NCBI GenBank assembly: GCA_015143295.1
Contig: CM026561.1
Coordinates: forward strand, 43,590,875-43,654,874
DNA from: Tetracentron sinense
Lineage: Eukaryota; Streptophyta; Magnoliopsida; Trochodendrales; Trochodendraceae
Length of the DNA stretch: 64,000 bases
Direction: 5' to 3'
Shown here: one piece after another, positions 34,181 through 45,599 of the stretch
Position numbering within the stretch: position 1 is the first letter of the stretch
Layout of the letters: each line of letters starts with the position of its first letter
Position numbers and translations under genes: made by a program
Notes under the pieces: model-generated
Databases searched by the model: none
Seen by the model: the letters and a program-made list of their open reading frames with translations, nothing else
What the model was told of the DNA's origin: nothing

Positions 34181-35291
34181 TTATATGTATGTGTATTTTC
34201 TCTGACTTGAACGACTTCCCACATTGCCTGCATAGTCCATCGTGTTTGTTTTTATCATGGAACCAATGGCATATATCAAACTCTTTATGCTTACATATAA
34301 GAAAAAAAAATCATGGAACCGACCATGCCCCAATTTAGGCCCATTGATTAGTGGGCTACATCTAAGATTGAAATTGTCCAATCTAAGCTAATTTTGTGGC
34401 CTAACCAATTGTAAGAGGACCCACTAGTTAATGAGACCTGATCACAACCAATTCCGATTGAACTCAACATACGTGGTGCTTAACTATTGGTAGATATTTA
34501 TTTTTTGAATTTTCATTTTCCCGCTTCTTTTTTCTCCCTGTCCATTCTTTTGTTGAGACTTATAAAGTCTAGCACTTTGCAATTTTTATCCATAAGAAAT
34601 ATGCATTTTCTTTTGAGAACTAGATGTATCGATGGTTTACATCTATTGAGACTTTAAATGAGCAAAATGAATGATTTCAAATCTCACGACGGTGGAAGTT
34701 AATCTTGTTAAAAACCTTGACAAAGTGACTCAAATTTCCTATCAACCATCAGTACCAAGTGCAAAGTGTCAAGCTTTATATGTCCCACCAAAAGAACGGA
34801 CCCTAATAGTCAAGCACCATATAGGCAATTCAATTCCTCCTAAGTTTAATTGCAATTTGCTGTGATCATATCTTCTAGTTGACTAGAGTTCGCCTTTGCG
34901 TACTGGACTAGGACCCACCATTGCATGGTCACAACCATAGTCGGGTTTCATATCGTGATCAACCCATGTATGGATCTTTGGACCAGAGACCTCTTAAAAA
35001 ATGGAAAAAAAATCCAAATGTAGAGAGATGATAATGGTGATCTCTAAGGATCAGATTAAATTTTTGACTTTGATATCGCAAATTGGACCTATCAATTGTC
35101 AGCCCAGAAACCTAGATGGTCAACTTCTGGTTCTCCATGACACGTACTTAGCATCTAATGTCATCTTATTCAGACCATAATAATCTTCATTCCCCGTTTA
35201 AAAATATAGTTTAAATACAAAGAGTAGCATTGCTTCACCAGGAAAAATGGAGCTCCTCTTTGTAGAGCAAACAATGTTTATCTTGTAATTA
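34181..35291. other. No recognisable gene
   Basis: About 1.1 kb with short frames of no recognisable family. Confidence 0.35.
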
Positions 35292-35295
35292 TTGT

Positions 35296-35316
35296 GGGGG
35301 GGGGGGGGGGGGGGGG
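35296..35316. repeat. Homopolymer run of 21 G
   Basis: Uninterrupted G run. Its true length is uncertain because long homopolymers are often miscounted. Confidence 0.9.
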
Positions 35317-35483
35317 AACATATTTTGCAAAATGGTTACTATTTCTTCTCATACATACAGAAGTGCCACTCTTTTACACTAAAAAGGGAGAGCTTTGCTT
35401 TTTGGCTAGAAGCCGCTTTACCTCAAAATTTATCTCTAAAAAATAAGAGATTTACTTTGAATAGGAGCTCTGTTTGAACAATC

Positions 35484-35613
35484 AACCTGGGCAACCCAAA
35501 ATTTGTCTTGGGAAGTGGTAGTTTGGTGATTCTAAATACAAATAGGCATAATTTCTAACAGTAAATTTTTCCATAAATACCCCCTTCCAAGGCAAATTTT
35601 GGGTTGTTTCATA
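35484..35613. repeat. Foldback: 25 bp inverted arms
   Basis: caacccaaaatttgtcttgg near 35490 is matched by ccaaggcaaattttgggttg near 35587 in inverted orientation, with one mismatch and about 75 bp between. It may be the end structure of a small MITE. Confidence 0.6.
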
Positions 35614-35989
35614 TGACTATTCAACCGCAACTTCTTTCATAATTATTCTCAAAAAAATAAAGAGATTTATGGACAGTCTAAGTCATTTTAAAATGAAAGT
35701 TCAACGTATGATATTTCAGGCAAAATGCATCAATTCACTTACGAGAAATTTGGCCCGCTATGGGCTTGAAAATAGCAGAAACCTGTTTATGGTCTCTGAG
35801 ATAAGTTGTCTTCATTGTACTCTTCGCCTCATTTGAGTTTTTCTAGGAAAACACAACGATAAGTTAGAGGGAAAAACAAAAAAACAAAAAATCACATTCA
35901 GAGCTTGATGTATAGGCAATAAATTGATTTCACTTGTTTTTTTGTACATGGTGGTATGTTCTTTTTATTGATTCCAAGCACTACCAGAG

Positions 35990-37085
35990 ATCTCCTTAGA
36001 CCCACCTAACATCTCAGCTTTAAAATTTATGCTTTATGGACCTTGTTGATCAACAACATTGTTGAATCTTTTTTCTCGATAGCTTGACAAGAGAGTAAGC
36101 TCCGAAACACTTGAGAAGCTCCGTTTGAATGACTTGTACTGTTGGTGAACAAATAATTTAATGTAGGAGGTGGTTCAGTTTTTTCTACATTGTTCTTGTT
36201 CCTCTTCTCGACTTTCTCAATTAGTTCATGTATTTCTTGTTTGCTATTCAAGTGCTTCTTGTCTTGAAGTTTGACTGAATCGTTGATTAATACTGATGTT
36301 TCTGAGTAAAATGGTCATGATTCTTCATCCATTTCTAATGATGTTTTGGTTGAATTATCAAGTTTGCTATACGGGATTTCTTGAACTGGTGCTTCTAACG
36401 TGGTCTTTATCTTCATGAGGTACTTTTGGTTTTATTAACAAAATGTTTATTTTCATTATATGAGCAAAGGATTTGTTCACACATTGAAATATAATTAGTA
36501 ATTTTTAAATAGAAGCCAAATGAATTGGATGCTTAAAACTTCAAAGTAACGAAGATTTGTCGTTTTTAATGGCTTTTTAAAGATGAGATTATAGGAATTA
36601 CCAAAGGGTATTGTTGGCATTTGAGACCCTTTGAGGACGTATTCATTTCATTGTCTAAGATGGGAGGGATGAGGTCATCATCCAGTAGATCTTGCCAAAC
36701 ATAACTTGTTTTGTACCTCCTCGAGAAGACCATACAAATCTTACTACTAACATCAATCATTAAAAACCGACACAAGTTAGGGAAATCTGAAATGTTTCGA
36801 ACCTCTTGTAAGACCAGGCGAAGGAATCAGGCATGTATCTTCCTCGCAAATCCAAAAGCCATCTCTTAACATCTAGAGAGAAAACCCATAAAGAAAAATA
36901 AAAATTTAATAGAAAGACGGAAATAGATTGAGAATCTATGAGTTTGACCATCGCAAGCGAACGCCATTTCGATTCAAATGATTAATTCGAATGAGATGAG
37001 GATGCTCAATTTTTCCCATCCGACATAGGAAATAAATGATGTGAACTCGCCTCACTTCTTCCACCCCTACTCCGTTGGGTCCCAT
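35990..37085 (-). pseudogene. SOSEKI-family (DUF966) polarity protein pseudogene
   Basis: SOSEKI proteins are plant polarity factors with an N-terminal DIX-like domain and localise to cell edges. Exon 1 starts at ATG 37085: [20 protein letters not shown], then [17 protein letters not shown] to about 36951. Exon 2 (36872-36803) gives [23 protein letters not shown]. Exon 3 (from 36719) gives [24 protein letters not shown], then EYVLKGSQ in a shifted frame. A further exon at about 36420-36030 has VQEIPYSKLDNSTKTS, an internal stop, and NGASQVFRSLLSCQAIEKKD; just beyond, EMLGGSKEISGS is readable in another frame. One extra base at the exon 1 donor (CGATG|GTCA), a 4 bp duplication in exon 3 and the internal stop argue for a pseudogene. 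The order and splice sites match the family, so it is a genomic rather than a processed copy. Confidence 0.82.
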
Positions 37086-37399
37086 TCTTCTGCACAAGAA
37101 CCATAACGAACACTTAAATGTCTTTTGCTTTTGATTTTTTTTTCTTATTCTCCGCGTTGGAGGCAAAGAGAAATATATTGAGGCTTTGGGTGCAACACAA
37201 AATTTGAATGGCGATCGATCAGACTGAAAGCAATTTATCGATAAACTTACACCGAGAATTGTATATGATTTCGGCAATATTTTGGACCATTTAGTTTAAA
37301 TATGATCCAGAGCTCCGCTTCAAAGAAGCTAAGTCAAAGAAAGAAATAAGAGATTCTAACCATTTGAGATCTAACTTCGATAAAAAGTTTTCATCCAAA

Positions 37400-40344
37400 A
37401 ATTTCTACAATGACTATTTGCGAAGAAATCCTACTTTACTTGAGGACTGGAGTTGTTTGTTCTCCCTACTCGACTGGACTTGCAAACTTTCATCCTAGCT
37501 TAAATCTTACCTGCTTTACTCTACCCGACACTGACCGAACCGAAAGACGAGGGAAGGAGACTGGACTGAGAGAACTGATCGAACCAGCAGAGGGAGGGTA
37601 CCAACCAGAGGGAAAGAAGGACGGAGACTAAGATTTGTCTGACTGAGCAGAGGGAAGGAAGAAGACCTAAGGAGGTTTCTTTTCTTCTATACATGAGCAT
37701 GCCTAACCACTTCTTTCAATGAGCACTCCTTGCCGAATGCCCGCAGAGATCTTTCTTCTTTCCTCTAGTCCACTTCACTGGATCTCTTTAGGTCTATTTT
37801 CCTTTTAGCTTGGAAGGCCTTCTAGCCGCTGTTAAGGAATACAATGAGGGTAAAAAAAGCACTTGCCACTTTCACTTTCTGTAGTGAGAAAAGCTCTTTG
37901 ATAGGCTTACACGCCAATTCAATCCCTTATCTCGGATCGGAGATGCTAATGGGGCGGGAATCGAACTGGGGGACCTCTCTACCGCACCTGTCTCCCCAGA
38001 CATAGACTACGTACAGTCCTTCCTAACCCGGCTGGCATAGAGCTCGTAGCATGCCTACTCCTCCTCGATTTCTCTAATCCTTTATTCCATCCACCAGGAG
38101 ATCACCGGGTGAAAGAAGTCCTGTTGGGGATAGAGGTTTCGTAGCACTTGGTTCTGACCCATCCCTAGGGGATAGATTGGTGGGAGAGCTAGCAGATCGA
38201 ATCATCTTCAGGGAGAGGTTCCTCCATCGATTGAGTCTGGACCAGCAGGAGAGGGCAGTAGGGGAGCTAGATCCCCGGGTGTCTCATTTCGGGGCCTCCT
38301 GCTCGCTCCGGACTTACTTTACTTCAAGGAAAGATAGGATTGGGCATTCCGTGATGTAAGTTGTGAAATTAGCGGAGATATTAGACTTAGCCCGAGCTTG
38401 AAATTGAACTTACCAATGCCGGATAGGAATTGATAGTAATAGGAGTGAAGAATTACCCGACCCGGCCACAAGAAGACAGGCAGAGTGGCAGGGCAATGGT
38501 ACCAGACGTTCATCTTCCTTTCAATACAGTACCGGGTGTAAGGGGATTGACTGGTGGGACTAGATCGAAGGACCAAGAACCTGTCATGCTGGATGGAGAA
38601 AGAACTGGAGAAGTCGATCTAAGACTCCAATTTGTCCCTCCTTTTGCATCCGTTCAGCCTACCTATCCGACCGGAACCGAGGCAAGCTAATTAGCAAATG
38701 AAGGAACTAAGAAAGAACTAGCGATCTCTTCAACACAATCTAGAGGTAGACACAAACCTCAGTCGAACTAACCAGCTGAGGACAAACACACAAAGACCAC
38801 ACCTGCTAGGACTAAGGGAACTCGTATCCGGCATCAGAGAACAACATCTTGCTGCGCTATGCTACCTTCCTTCTGTAGCGGCGTTACTCTCAACGTCTTT
38901 ACACACAATGATGGTTCCAGTGGCAATTGTCCAAGACAGGACCTGGGTGCGTAGACCTAGGCCTAAGCGCTTAGTCGGCCTCGCAAGGATCTGTAGATCT
39001 TGGCCCAGTAGGGAACCTTTCAAGTGGTTGTCTCACCCTTTACTTGGGAATGGAGAGGGGAAACATAGCATGTCACAAGAGCGAGGCGAGGGGGAGATTC
39101 CCTACCGCGAGAGGGACGCCTCGCAAGCCGAGCTTCTAGAGATGAGGCCTTTTGGCGAAGCCAAGTCAATTTTGGGCCACCAAACCCTGCAACTGATGAG
39201 AAGGACCGGGGAAGCGTGTACGTTGTCACACTCCCTGCCTTCCAAAGGTGCCTAGAGGACGGGCCAGACGTAGTAGAGCGACGACCCGAGAGCTTCAAAG
39301 TATGTTGCGAGAAGGTCGATCCATATCTCCTGGATTCACTAAAGAAGGGTATGGCAGCGCATGGGTAATATAAGGTTGGTATGGCCTTAGGATTTTACAT
39401 GGGTTGTTTTTATACACATCAGTGCTTGAGGGTTCAACGGAATTTCCAAGTCTTCCTGGGTTCTCCCATAAGTCCTTCCAAAGTAGGTTTAATAGGTTAT
39501 CCCTTAGCCTAGCTCTAGCTAGTAGGTGCTCCCCTAGTAGTATCTCATAAACATAGGCTGCTGAATCGACACAAAATAAAGAGTCCACTTCTGCTGCATC
39601 AACGGCTTCATCGAAAGGCCCCCTGCTACTGGATTGGATCCCGCATCAAGGATTTTTGAACCTGTTCATACAGAAACCTATTCCCGTACATATCTCCTTC
39701 ACCGACTAGGGTCCCTCAATCAATCGATTTAAGAAAAGATCAACTCCTTTCTTAAAGAAGAAATAGAAAAGCATAAAAAAGAATACAGAATTTCCTTAAG
39801 AAGCAAGAGAGAAAGAAAGAGATATTAGACCGACCAGAACAAAGGAATGCTACTCCTTCCGGAAGCTGTTCTCATCTAGCAAGCTTCCCTTCACCGTTCG
39901 TCGGTCACTGATGTATAGCCTAGTACAGCAGCCCTTGAAAGGAAGGAGAACGACAGGGAGCCTGAATACTCTTTCTTCTTTTACGGGTCGATCTGATTCC
40001 AAGATATGGGGGTTGCTCACCAATCAATGCAATTCCTCCTATGTCTCACAACATCCCCCACCAAAAGTGCTCCTTGCCCACTTGTTGTCGAAGCGGGGGG
40101 TGGGCTGCTTATATTTTACACCTTCTCTAACGAATTGCCCTATTGCGACAATAATCAAGTTAATCATTCCTTACTCAGTAGTACAATAATAGAGTGCTCA
40201 AGGGAAGGACATGCAGGAAGAGAACTATTCTAAAAGAAGTCAATCGTAATGAGGGAAACTAACAACAGTTACACAGCTCCTGAATGTCATAGATAGCTGT
40301 GAATGAAAGAAGGGTACTAAGTAGCTGGGAATGGTAGCTGGTTC

Positions 40345-40378
<34 letters not shown>

Positions 40379-41378
40379 AGCCCAGACTCGTACGGGAGGC
40401 AGCAATGGGGAATTTTCCGCAATGGGCAAAAGCCTGACGGAGCAATGCCGCGTAGAGGTAGAAGGCCCACGGGTCGTGAACTTCTTTTCCCAGAGAAGAA
40501 GCAATGACGGTATCTGGGGAATAAGCATCGGCTAACTCTGTGCCAGCAGCCGCGGTAATACAGAGGATGCAAGCGTTATCTGGAATGATTGGGCGTAAAG
40601 CGTCTGTAGGTGGCTTTTCAAGTCCGCCGTCAAATCCCAAGGCTCAACCTTGGACAAGCGGTGGAAACTACCAAGCTGGAGTATGGTAGGGGCAGAGGGA
40701 ATTTCCGGTGGAGTGGTGAAATGCGTAAAGATCGGAAATAACACTAACGGCGAAAGCACTCTGCTGGGCTGACACTCCCCGTCCCCATGGCAACGCAAGA
40801 GTGTCCTGAGGGAGGAGTTTAGAGGCCTTATAGTAGCACAAACTTCTTTTTCTTTCTAGTTCATGCGAAGGGGGCCAGTCCAAGATCGTACTGTTCCTCT
40901 ACAAAGACAACAGACGCTCTCAACGGCTAGGCGCCACTCTCTTTCTGAGTTATTCCGGCTTCTTCATGATTTCGTGCCGCGGTGAATGAACAAAACCAAA
41001 AAGAGGGCCATCTCAGCGCGAAAGGAGAAGGACCTGCAACGGCAGAGACTACTGACCCTCTTTTTGTTCCTAGCCGTCTGTTACGAGTCCAGGAAGCCTG
41101 GAATCATCAATATGAGGGAACCCTCAAAATAGAGAAGGGCGGGCAGGGCTTCCGCAAGAGCCTCTCCCGTCTTCCTGGTACTTTATTTGTAAACAATAAA
41201 GAAATATGAAAAGCCATTAAAATTCCATGAAAATCGTCTTTTCAAAATCTTGTTTCAATAACGGAGGGTGTCCCAAAGCCTTTGAGCCAAAGATTAGTCC
41301 CTTCGGGTATCCGCACAGACTCACTTGAAATTTTAAGTCGAGGAGTGGGAGTTGAACACGGACTACAGGGACCCAGAG
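37400..41378. other. Mitochondrial-like DNA in the nucleus (NUMT), left part
   Basis: Composition and style change sharply: less AT-rich, many gaagg, ctttctt and gggaatcgaact-type phrases typical of plant mitochondrial spacers. Short frames with no recognised protein are scattered through both strands (for example 38908-39255, 39295-39588 and 40982-41209). A plastid 16S rRNA piece is embedded at 40334-40776, as happens in plant mitochondrial genomes that have taken up plastid DNA. The block continues for about 55 bp after the solo LTR, from 43805 (cagaggctagccaactgcat). No mitochondrial protein gene was identified, so this rests on style and on the plastid piece. The boundaries are approximate. 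Confidence 0.6.
40334..40776 (+). rRNA. Plastid-type 16S rRNA fragment (pseudogene)
   Basis: Corresponds to roughly E. coli 16S positions 300-750. It contains gatgatcagccacactggga, the region around acgggaggcagca (with ctcgtacggg for the usual ctcctacggg), gacggagcaatgccgcg and the 530-loop gtgccagcagccgcggtaat at 40540. Then come gggcgtaaagcgtctgtagg and cgaaagcactctgctgggc. Words such as ggcttttcaagtccgccg are plastid rather than bacterial in character. Many changes from the plastid form are G to A or C to T (cacagccc for cacggccc, tatctgg for tatccgg), the pattern of old methylated non-functional DNA. Both ends are cut off: it is not a working rRNA. Confidence 0.93.
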
Positions 41379-43804
41379 TGTAACTACCCCAAAATTCTAC
41401 AAGGCTAGAATAGGACCTTGGAATCGTCACATTACTTAAACTTGCTTAAAATCCATACATACAAGGCGTATTAACACGAGTCACCAAAAAAATGAGGATG
41501 ATAAAATTTTGATCATAAAAAGTCAAACTATCCTGCACAGTAATAGTCCACACATCATAGCTCCTCATAACGAAATAGTCTAAAACCATCTGTAGGGTAA
41601 AACAACTAAGGCAACATCAACTAAGAGTCAAAAAGTGTAATATAAACATCTCATCCAAAAAGAAACACTAAACTACTCAATAGGGATGACTATCAAAATC
41701 CCTAGCCTCCCCCTTAGGAAGCTCACCTTCTCCCTCTTCTTCGGCGTACACCTCCTCGGTCTACTTCTCTCCTCCTAAACCTGAAGACAACAACAGGTCA
41801 ACTGAGCATGGATTACTCAGTGGATAAACAAACTAACAACAACATAAAATAGCATGATCAATAATAATATTATAACTTAGTTTATCGATGCTTAATCATA
41901 ATTCTTTCACGTAAAATAGACATAATCAGAATACGGAGCATATAACATGTCATAACATCATCTTGACTCGTGTACTCGTGAAATTCTTATCCATGAACTT
42001 AACTTAACATATGCATAGACTCATACATGCATGATTTATAGTGTGTTTGTCCCGACAACGCATATCATAGTGTTTTGTCCCGGCAACGCATAATTCATAG
42101 TGTTCGACAACGCATAGAGTGGATGTTCATAATGGGAAATCATTCTTTCATCGCATAACATGAATGCGACAATGCGTAGAGTGGATGTTCGTAGTGGGGG
42201 ATCATTCTTTCATGACATAAGTCGTAACATGTTCGTATCCAATGCATGCATGCTTGTGAGACAGTGGACCCATGAGACTTGAATACTTACCATGCGAGTG
42301 CACGTGTGCTTGAGTGTCGTGATTGAAATTCAAATAAGTCATCCCTTAAATTCTAATCTTCCATTAGGAAACTCCGCTAGATTACATCTCCCTAGTTAGA
42401 GAGTTCCCAACGTGGAGGATTTTCCTCTAAGGTTTGGCCTACCTAAATACCTATCACCATACAAGAGAATAGGGAATAATTTATCATAACAACCACAATA
42501 TTCATTTAAGTTAATTTCTTGATAATCAAAAGTATCATACTAATACTTATCATTCTTAGACATTTGAACAAACATCTAGAGTGCGTTAATTAGGAATACT
42601 TTGCCCTTTCACATTCTTAACATTCAATCGCACCATAATCCATCCACACAACCCAAATCAAAATCCACATCCATACATTCATCCCAATCCTCCATAGCAT
42701 TTCCCTTCCTCCATTCAATCCATCTATAATATAAACCTATTTCCCTCTCTAACAAGCTTAATCCATACATAATTAGGGAAAACAAACTAAATATCATTTA
42801 TATTATACTAATATTCACCAACATCATTAATAGAGTTGAGTTAGGGAGTTTATCGACCTTAGGGATCCTTCCCTCGGATCCAAATCGCTCACAAGGTGAT
42901 TTGGGGAAGCTTTGAGGACGATCTCCAAGCTTTTCTAGCGATACCCAAGCTATCTTCTTCTTCTCCAAGAAATCCCTCTCTCAAAACCCTAGGTTTTTCT
43001 CTCCCTTTTTGCCAAATTAGGTTAGAAATAGGTAGATTATTTTAATACCCTAAAATAGGATCCCTATTTATAACCCCAAGAGTTGAGGACCAAAAGACCA
43101 AAAAGCCTTTACTGAAATTCTGCAAAAACACGAAGGACCGAGCGATCGGTGGTTATGACCGATCCACCGGCGCTCTTGACCGAGCTCTCGGTCAAAAACA
43201 CTCTCTGTAAATTTTTCCCCATACAAAATTTTGGACCAGTCGATAGATACCGATCGATCGGTTTTGGACCGATCGATCGCTACTTATAACCTAGCGATCG
43301 GTGTCCTACAGATTTTGGACTCGTTTTACTGTTTTGGCCATAACTTTTGACTCGATCGTCGGATTTCGACGATTCAACTTGCGTTGGATTCGTCTTTCAA
43401 AAAGGAACATTTTTGACATTTTAGAATTTCAGAATTCTACATTATTTATGGACCAAAATGTCCTCAAAGTTGACTAATCAGCAATTCCATCAGACAAAAC
43501 ATCGGAAAACCCACTTTTGACTTAGCTTAGACTAAAATTATGGAAAAACATTAAACATGAACCTCGAAGAGGGTTTCAATACCTTTCTAATGGTTCAAAA
43601 ATCACTCAATTCTAATAAATGGTACCAAGACTGGAGCTTCCTAAAGTTCGGGGTTTGATATGACATCCTTCTGCTTACAAGTTTGATTAAGCCTTAATCA
43701 CACTATACTAATTAAATATAAATACATAAACATTAAAATATCACAAGGACTATAATAACCCTAATACTTGTAATAAAGACATGAAAAAGATTTGGGTCTC
43801 TACA
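41379..43804 (-). mobile_element. Solo LTR inserted in the NUMT, minus strand
   Basis: On the minus strand it begins TGTAGAGACCCAAATC and ends TTTTGGGGTAGTTACA, with TG...CA ends. Flanked by a perfect 5 bp target duplication CAGAG (41374-41378 and 43805-43809). No internal domains. The 42310-43050 part aligns with 24160-24850 of the LTR at 20528. It contains several gatcgatcggt motifs (43140-43310) and the repeated phrase acaacgcatagagtggatgt (about 42105 and, varied, 42170). Confidence 0.88.
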
Positions 43805-43862
43805 CAGAGGCTAGCCAACTGCATCAACCCCTAGTAGGTCCTTTCCTTTCAAAGTTGATTTG
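43805..43862. other. NUMT continuation after the solo LTR
   Basis: Without the LTR and one CAGAG, gtccgtgttcaac-side sequence at 41340-41378 reads directly into gctagccaactgcatcaacc here, so the LTR inserted into a previously continuous organelle-like block. The right limit is approximate. Confidence 0.5.
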
Positions 43863-43885
43863 ACTTAATTTCTCTAAAAAAACAA

Positions 43886-44044
43886 GGACTTTGCTATGGA
43901 GACTCCTTAGGGTTGAGACCACCGAGACTGTGCTCATTTAGAGCACCAGATTTTAGGTGGGGCCCATTTCACATGGTAGGCTGCACTTAAAATCTCATGC
44001 TCTTAGAGCACAGTCTCGATGGTCTCGACCCTATGGGGGTCTCA
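43886..44044. mobile_element. Foldback MITE with about 60 bp inverted arms
   Basis: The left arm (ttgagaccaccgagactgtg, ctcatttagagcaccagatt, ttaggtg) is matched in inverted orientation by the right arm (cacttaaaatctcatgctc, ttagagcacagtctcgatgg, tctcgaccctatg). The loop is about 20 bp. No clear target duplication was found. A transcript across it would form a long hairpin. Confidence 0.8.
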
Positions 44045-44049
44045 AAAGT

Positions 44050-45105
44050 TTTTATCCAAAAAACAATGCATTTAAAATTCCTAAGAAAACAAATTGGGTG
44101 AAAACTGATGAAATCAGCTTGAAAAGGTTCTCAAGTTGATTTCATTAGTTTTCCCCAAATCAAAGATGCACGAGAATCAAATTCCAAAGCTAAAATGATC
44201 TAATTTATAAGAAACGAAGTTGGTTTTAAGTTCGTTCGATCTAATATAATTAGCAGTAAGGCGTCAATATTCAGAACTCAAGGACATTAAAGATCTACAA
44301 AAGCTTGTTTCTTACTCTGTGGAATCTGAAACTTTGCTCTTTGCTCGTGTCTGCTTCGAAACTAACAATGAAGCTCTAGCTTTTAATAGAAACCTATAAT
44401 TTAGGTGAAATCTACTCCTCTTATATAGGGGTGGAATCATAAAAAATAAAGATTTAGTTAGTTGTTGCATTTACGAAAATACCTTTGAGTATTGGATAGC
44501 GATCCAAGTGTCGTGTTACTTAAAACGTGAAACTCTCACTGACTCTGATTGATGTCGTTTTAGCTGCAACGGATCGGATTAGATCAGATGATGACATTCC
44601 CTCCTAGTGGTCAGTCACGTGTGACACTCTTGGGGTGTTATCGTCAAAAGATGATCAAGGGAGTTGGGGACTTTAAATATGAGATGGGATGTCATTTTTT
44701 AGGTATTTGAAGACCAAAAAAACCCATATGTGTTTAGTCCCACCTCGGTAGTTTACTACCCTCCACTTCAGCTCATAAAGTTCCACGGCCCTCATACGAT
44801 TGCACCCATTTTGAGGTTCCTGTAGGTTGATTCTTCATGAGCTGTATGTGTGTCTTCTTTCGATGGCCTACAGCTTTGCCTTGTGGTATAGTTGTGTTTA
44901 ACCAAAAAAAAAAAAGCGAGATTGGAATGATCTCCAAAAGGAAAAAGGAAAAAATAGATGAGATGGAAATTGGGAAATCACTATAACCGTTCCAAGCTTA
45001 TTGCCACTTCTCAACTAAACATGAAAAGTAGTTGGCCCATCGATCAGAACCGTTCAATAGATGGTCAGTTGACCAAATGGGTCAATATTGGAAGAAAATA
45101 TAACA
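44050..45105. other. No recognisable gene
   Basis: Contains a minus-strand TATA-like box (tatataagaggag near 44430) and a phrase tagtcccacctcgg near 44740 resembling the plant snRNA upstream element, but no coding or RNA gene could be supported. Confidence 0.35.
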
Positions 45106-45109
45106 TCAC

Positions 45110-45385
45110 CATGTGTCCCTATTGACACCCCTTAACTGTGGTTAAGATTCACTCACTCCAGGGTTCATTCCCCTACCCTTGATTTTTATTAAAAAAAAAT
45201 ATAGAAACTTTTTTAATCCTGAGAATTTGTGAATTTTAATCAGGGTTAAAAAAAAAACAAAATTCTTTTTAAAAAGTAACGATAGGTGGATGAACCCTAG
45301 GAGTGGGTGAATCTTAGCCACAGTCAAATGGGTTGACATAGGGACACGTGGTGACCTCATGTGCATAACTGGAATCCAAGGAGTC
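45110..45385. mobile_element. Foldback MITE of the ggttaagattcactcac family
   Basis: Left arm gtgtccctattgacacccct, taactgtggttaagattcac and cagggttcattcccctaccc. The right arm is inverted: ggtggatgaaccctaggagt, gggtgaatcttagccacagt and tgacatagggacacgtgg. The arms are about 90 bp with an AT-rich centre. The right end extends to gtgcataactggaatccaag; the left end is truncated. Confidence 0.8.
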
Positions 45386-45424
45386 CCTTACAACTCGAGA
45401 GAATTTGAAGTCAATGGAATAATA

Positions 45425-45592
45425 TTGGGTCAGATACTTTTCTGAATGTCCGCACTTTGTAAGTTTTGTCATTCCAATGTGTTTTATTTTGAGAATATAT
45501 GATGTTGTTCATCTCTTGACAACACTTTGTGAGTTTTGTCATTTGACAATATATTTTATTTTGAGAATGAGATATAGGGTGTTTTTGAGTTT
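45425..45592. repeat. Direct duplication of about 75 bp
   Basis: cactttgtaagttttgtcat, then tgtgttttattttgagaata, recurs as cactttgtgagttttgtcat, then atattttattttgagaatg. Confidence 0.7.
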
Positions 45593-45599
45593 TTCATCT

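Noticed and set aside
36027..36251. 74-codon minus-strand frame as an independent small gene
   Set aside because: Its content (NGASQVFRSLLSC) is the later part of the SOSEKI pseudogene, not a separate gene.
37918..38000. gggcgggaatcgaact as the T arm of a tRNA gene
   Set aside because: No matching anticodon arm or acceptor stem could be drawn on either strand; it is probably mitochondrial spacer.
41330..41380. gggagttgaacacggactac as a tRNA remnant
   Set aside because: The T-loop-like word is suggestive, but the rest of a tRNA is absent even when the solo LTR is removed.
44735..44760. tagtcccacctcgg as the upstream element of a plant snRNA gene
   Set aside because: The usual element is RTCCCACATCG; no correctly spaced TATA box or snRNA sequence follows.
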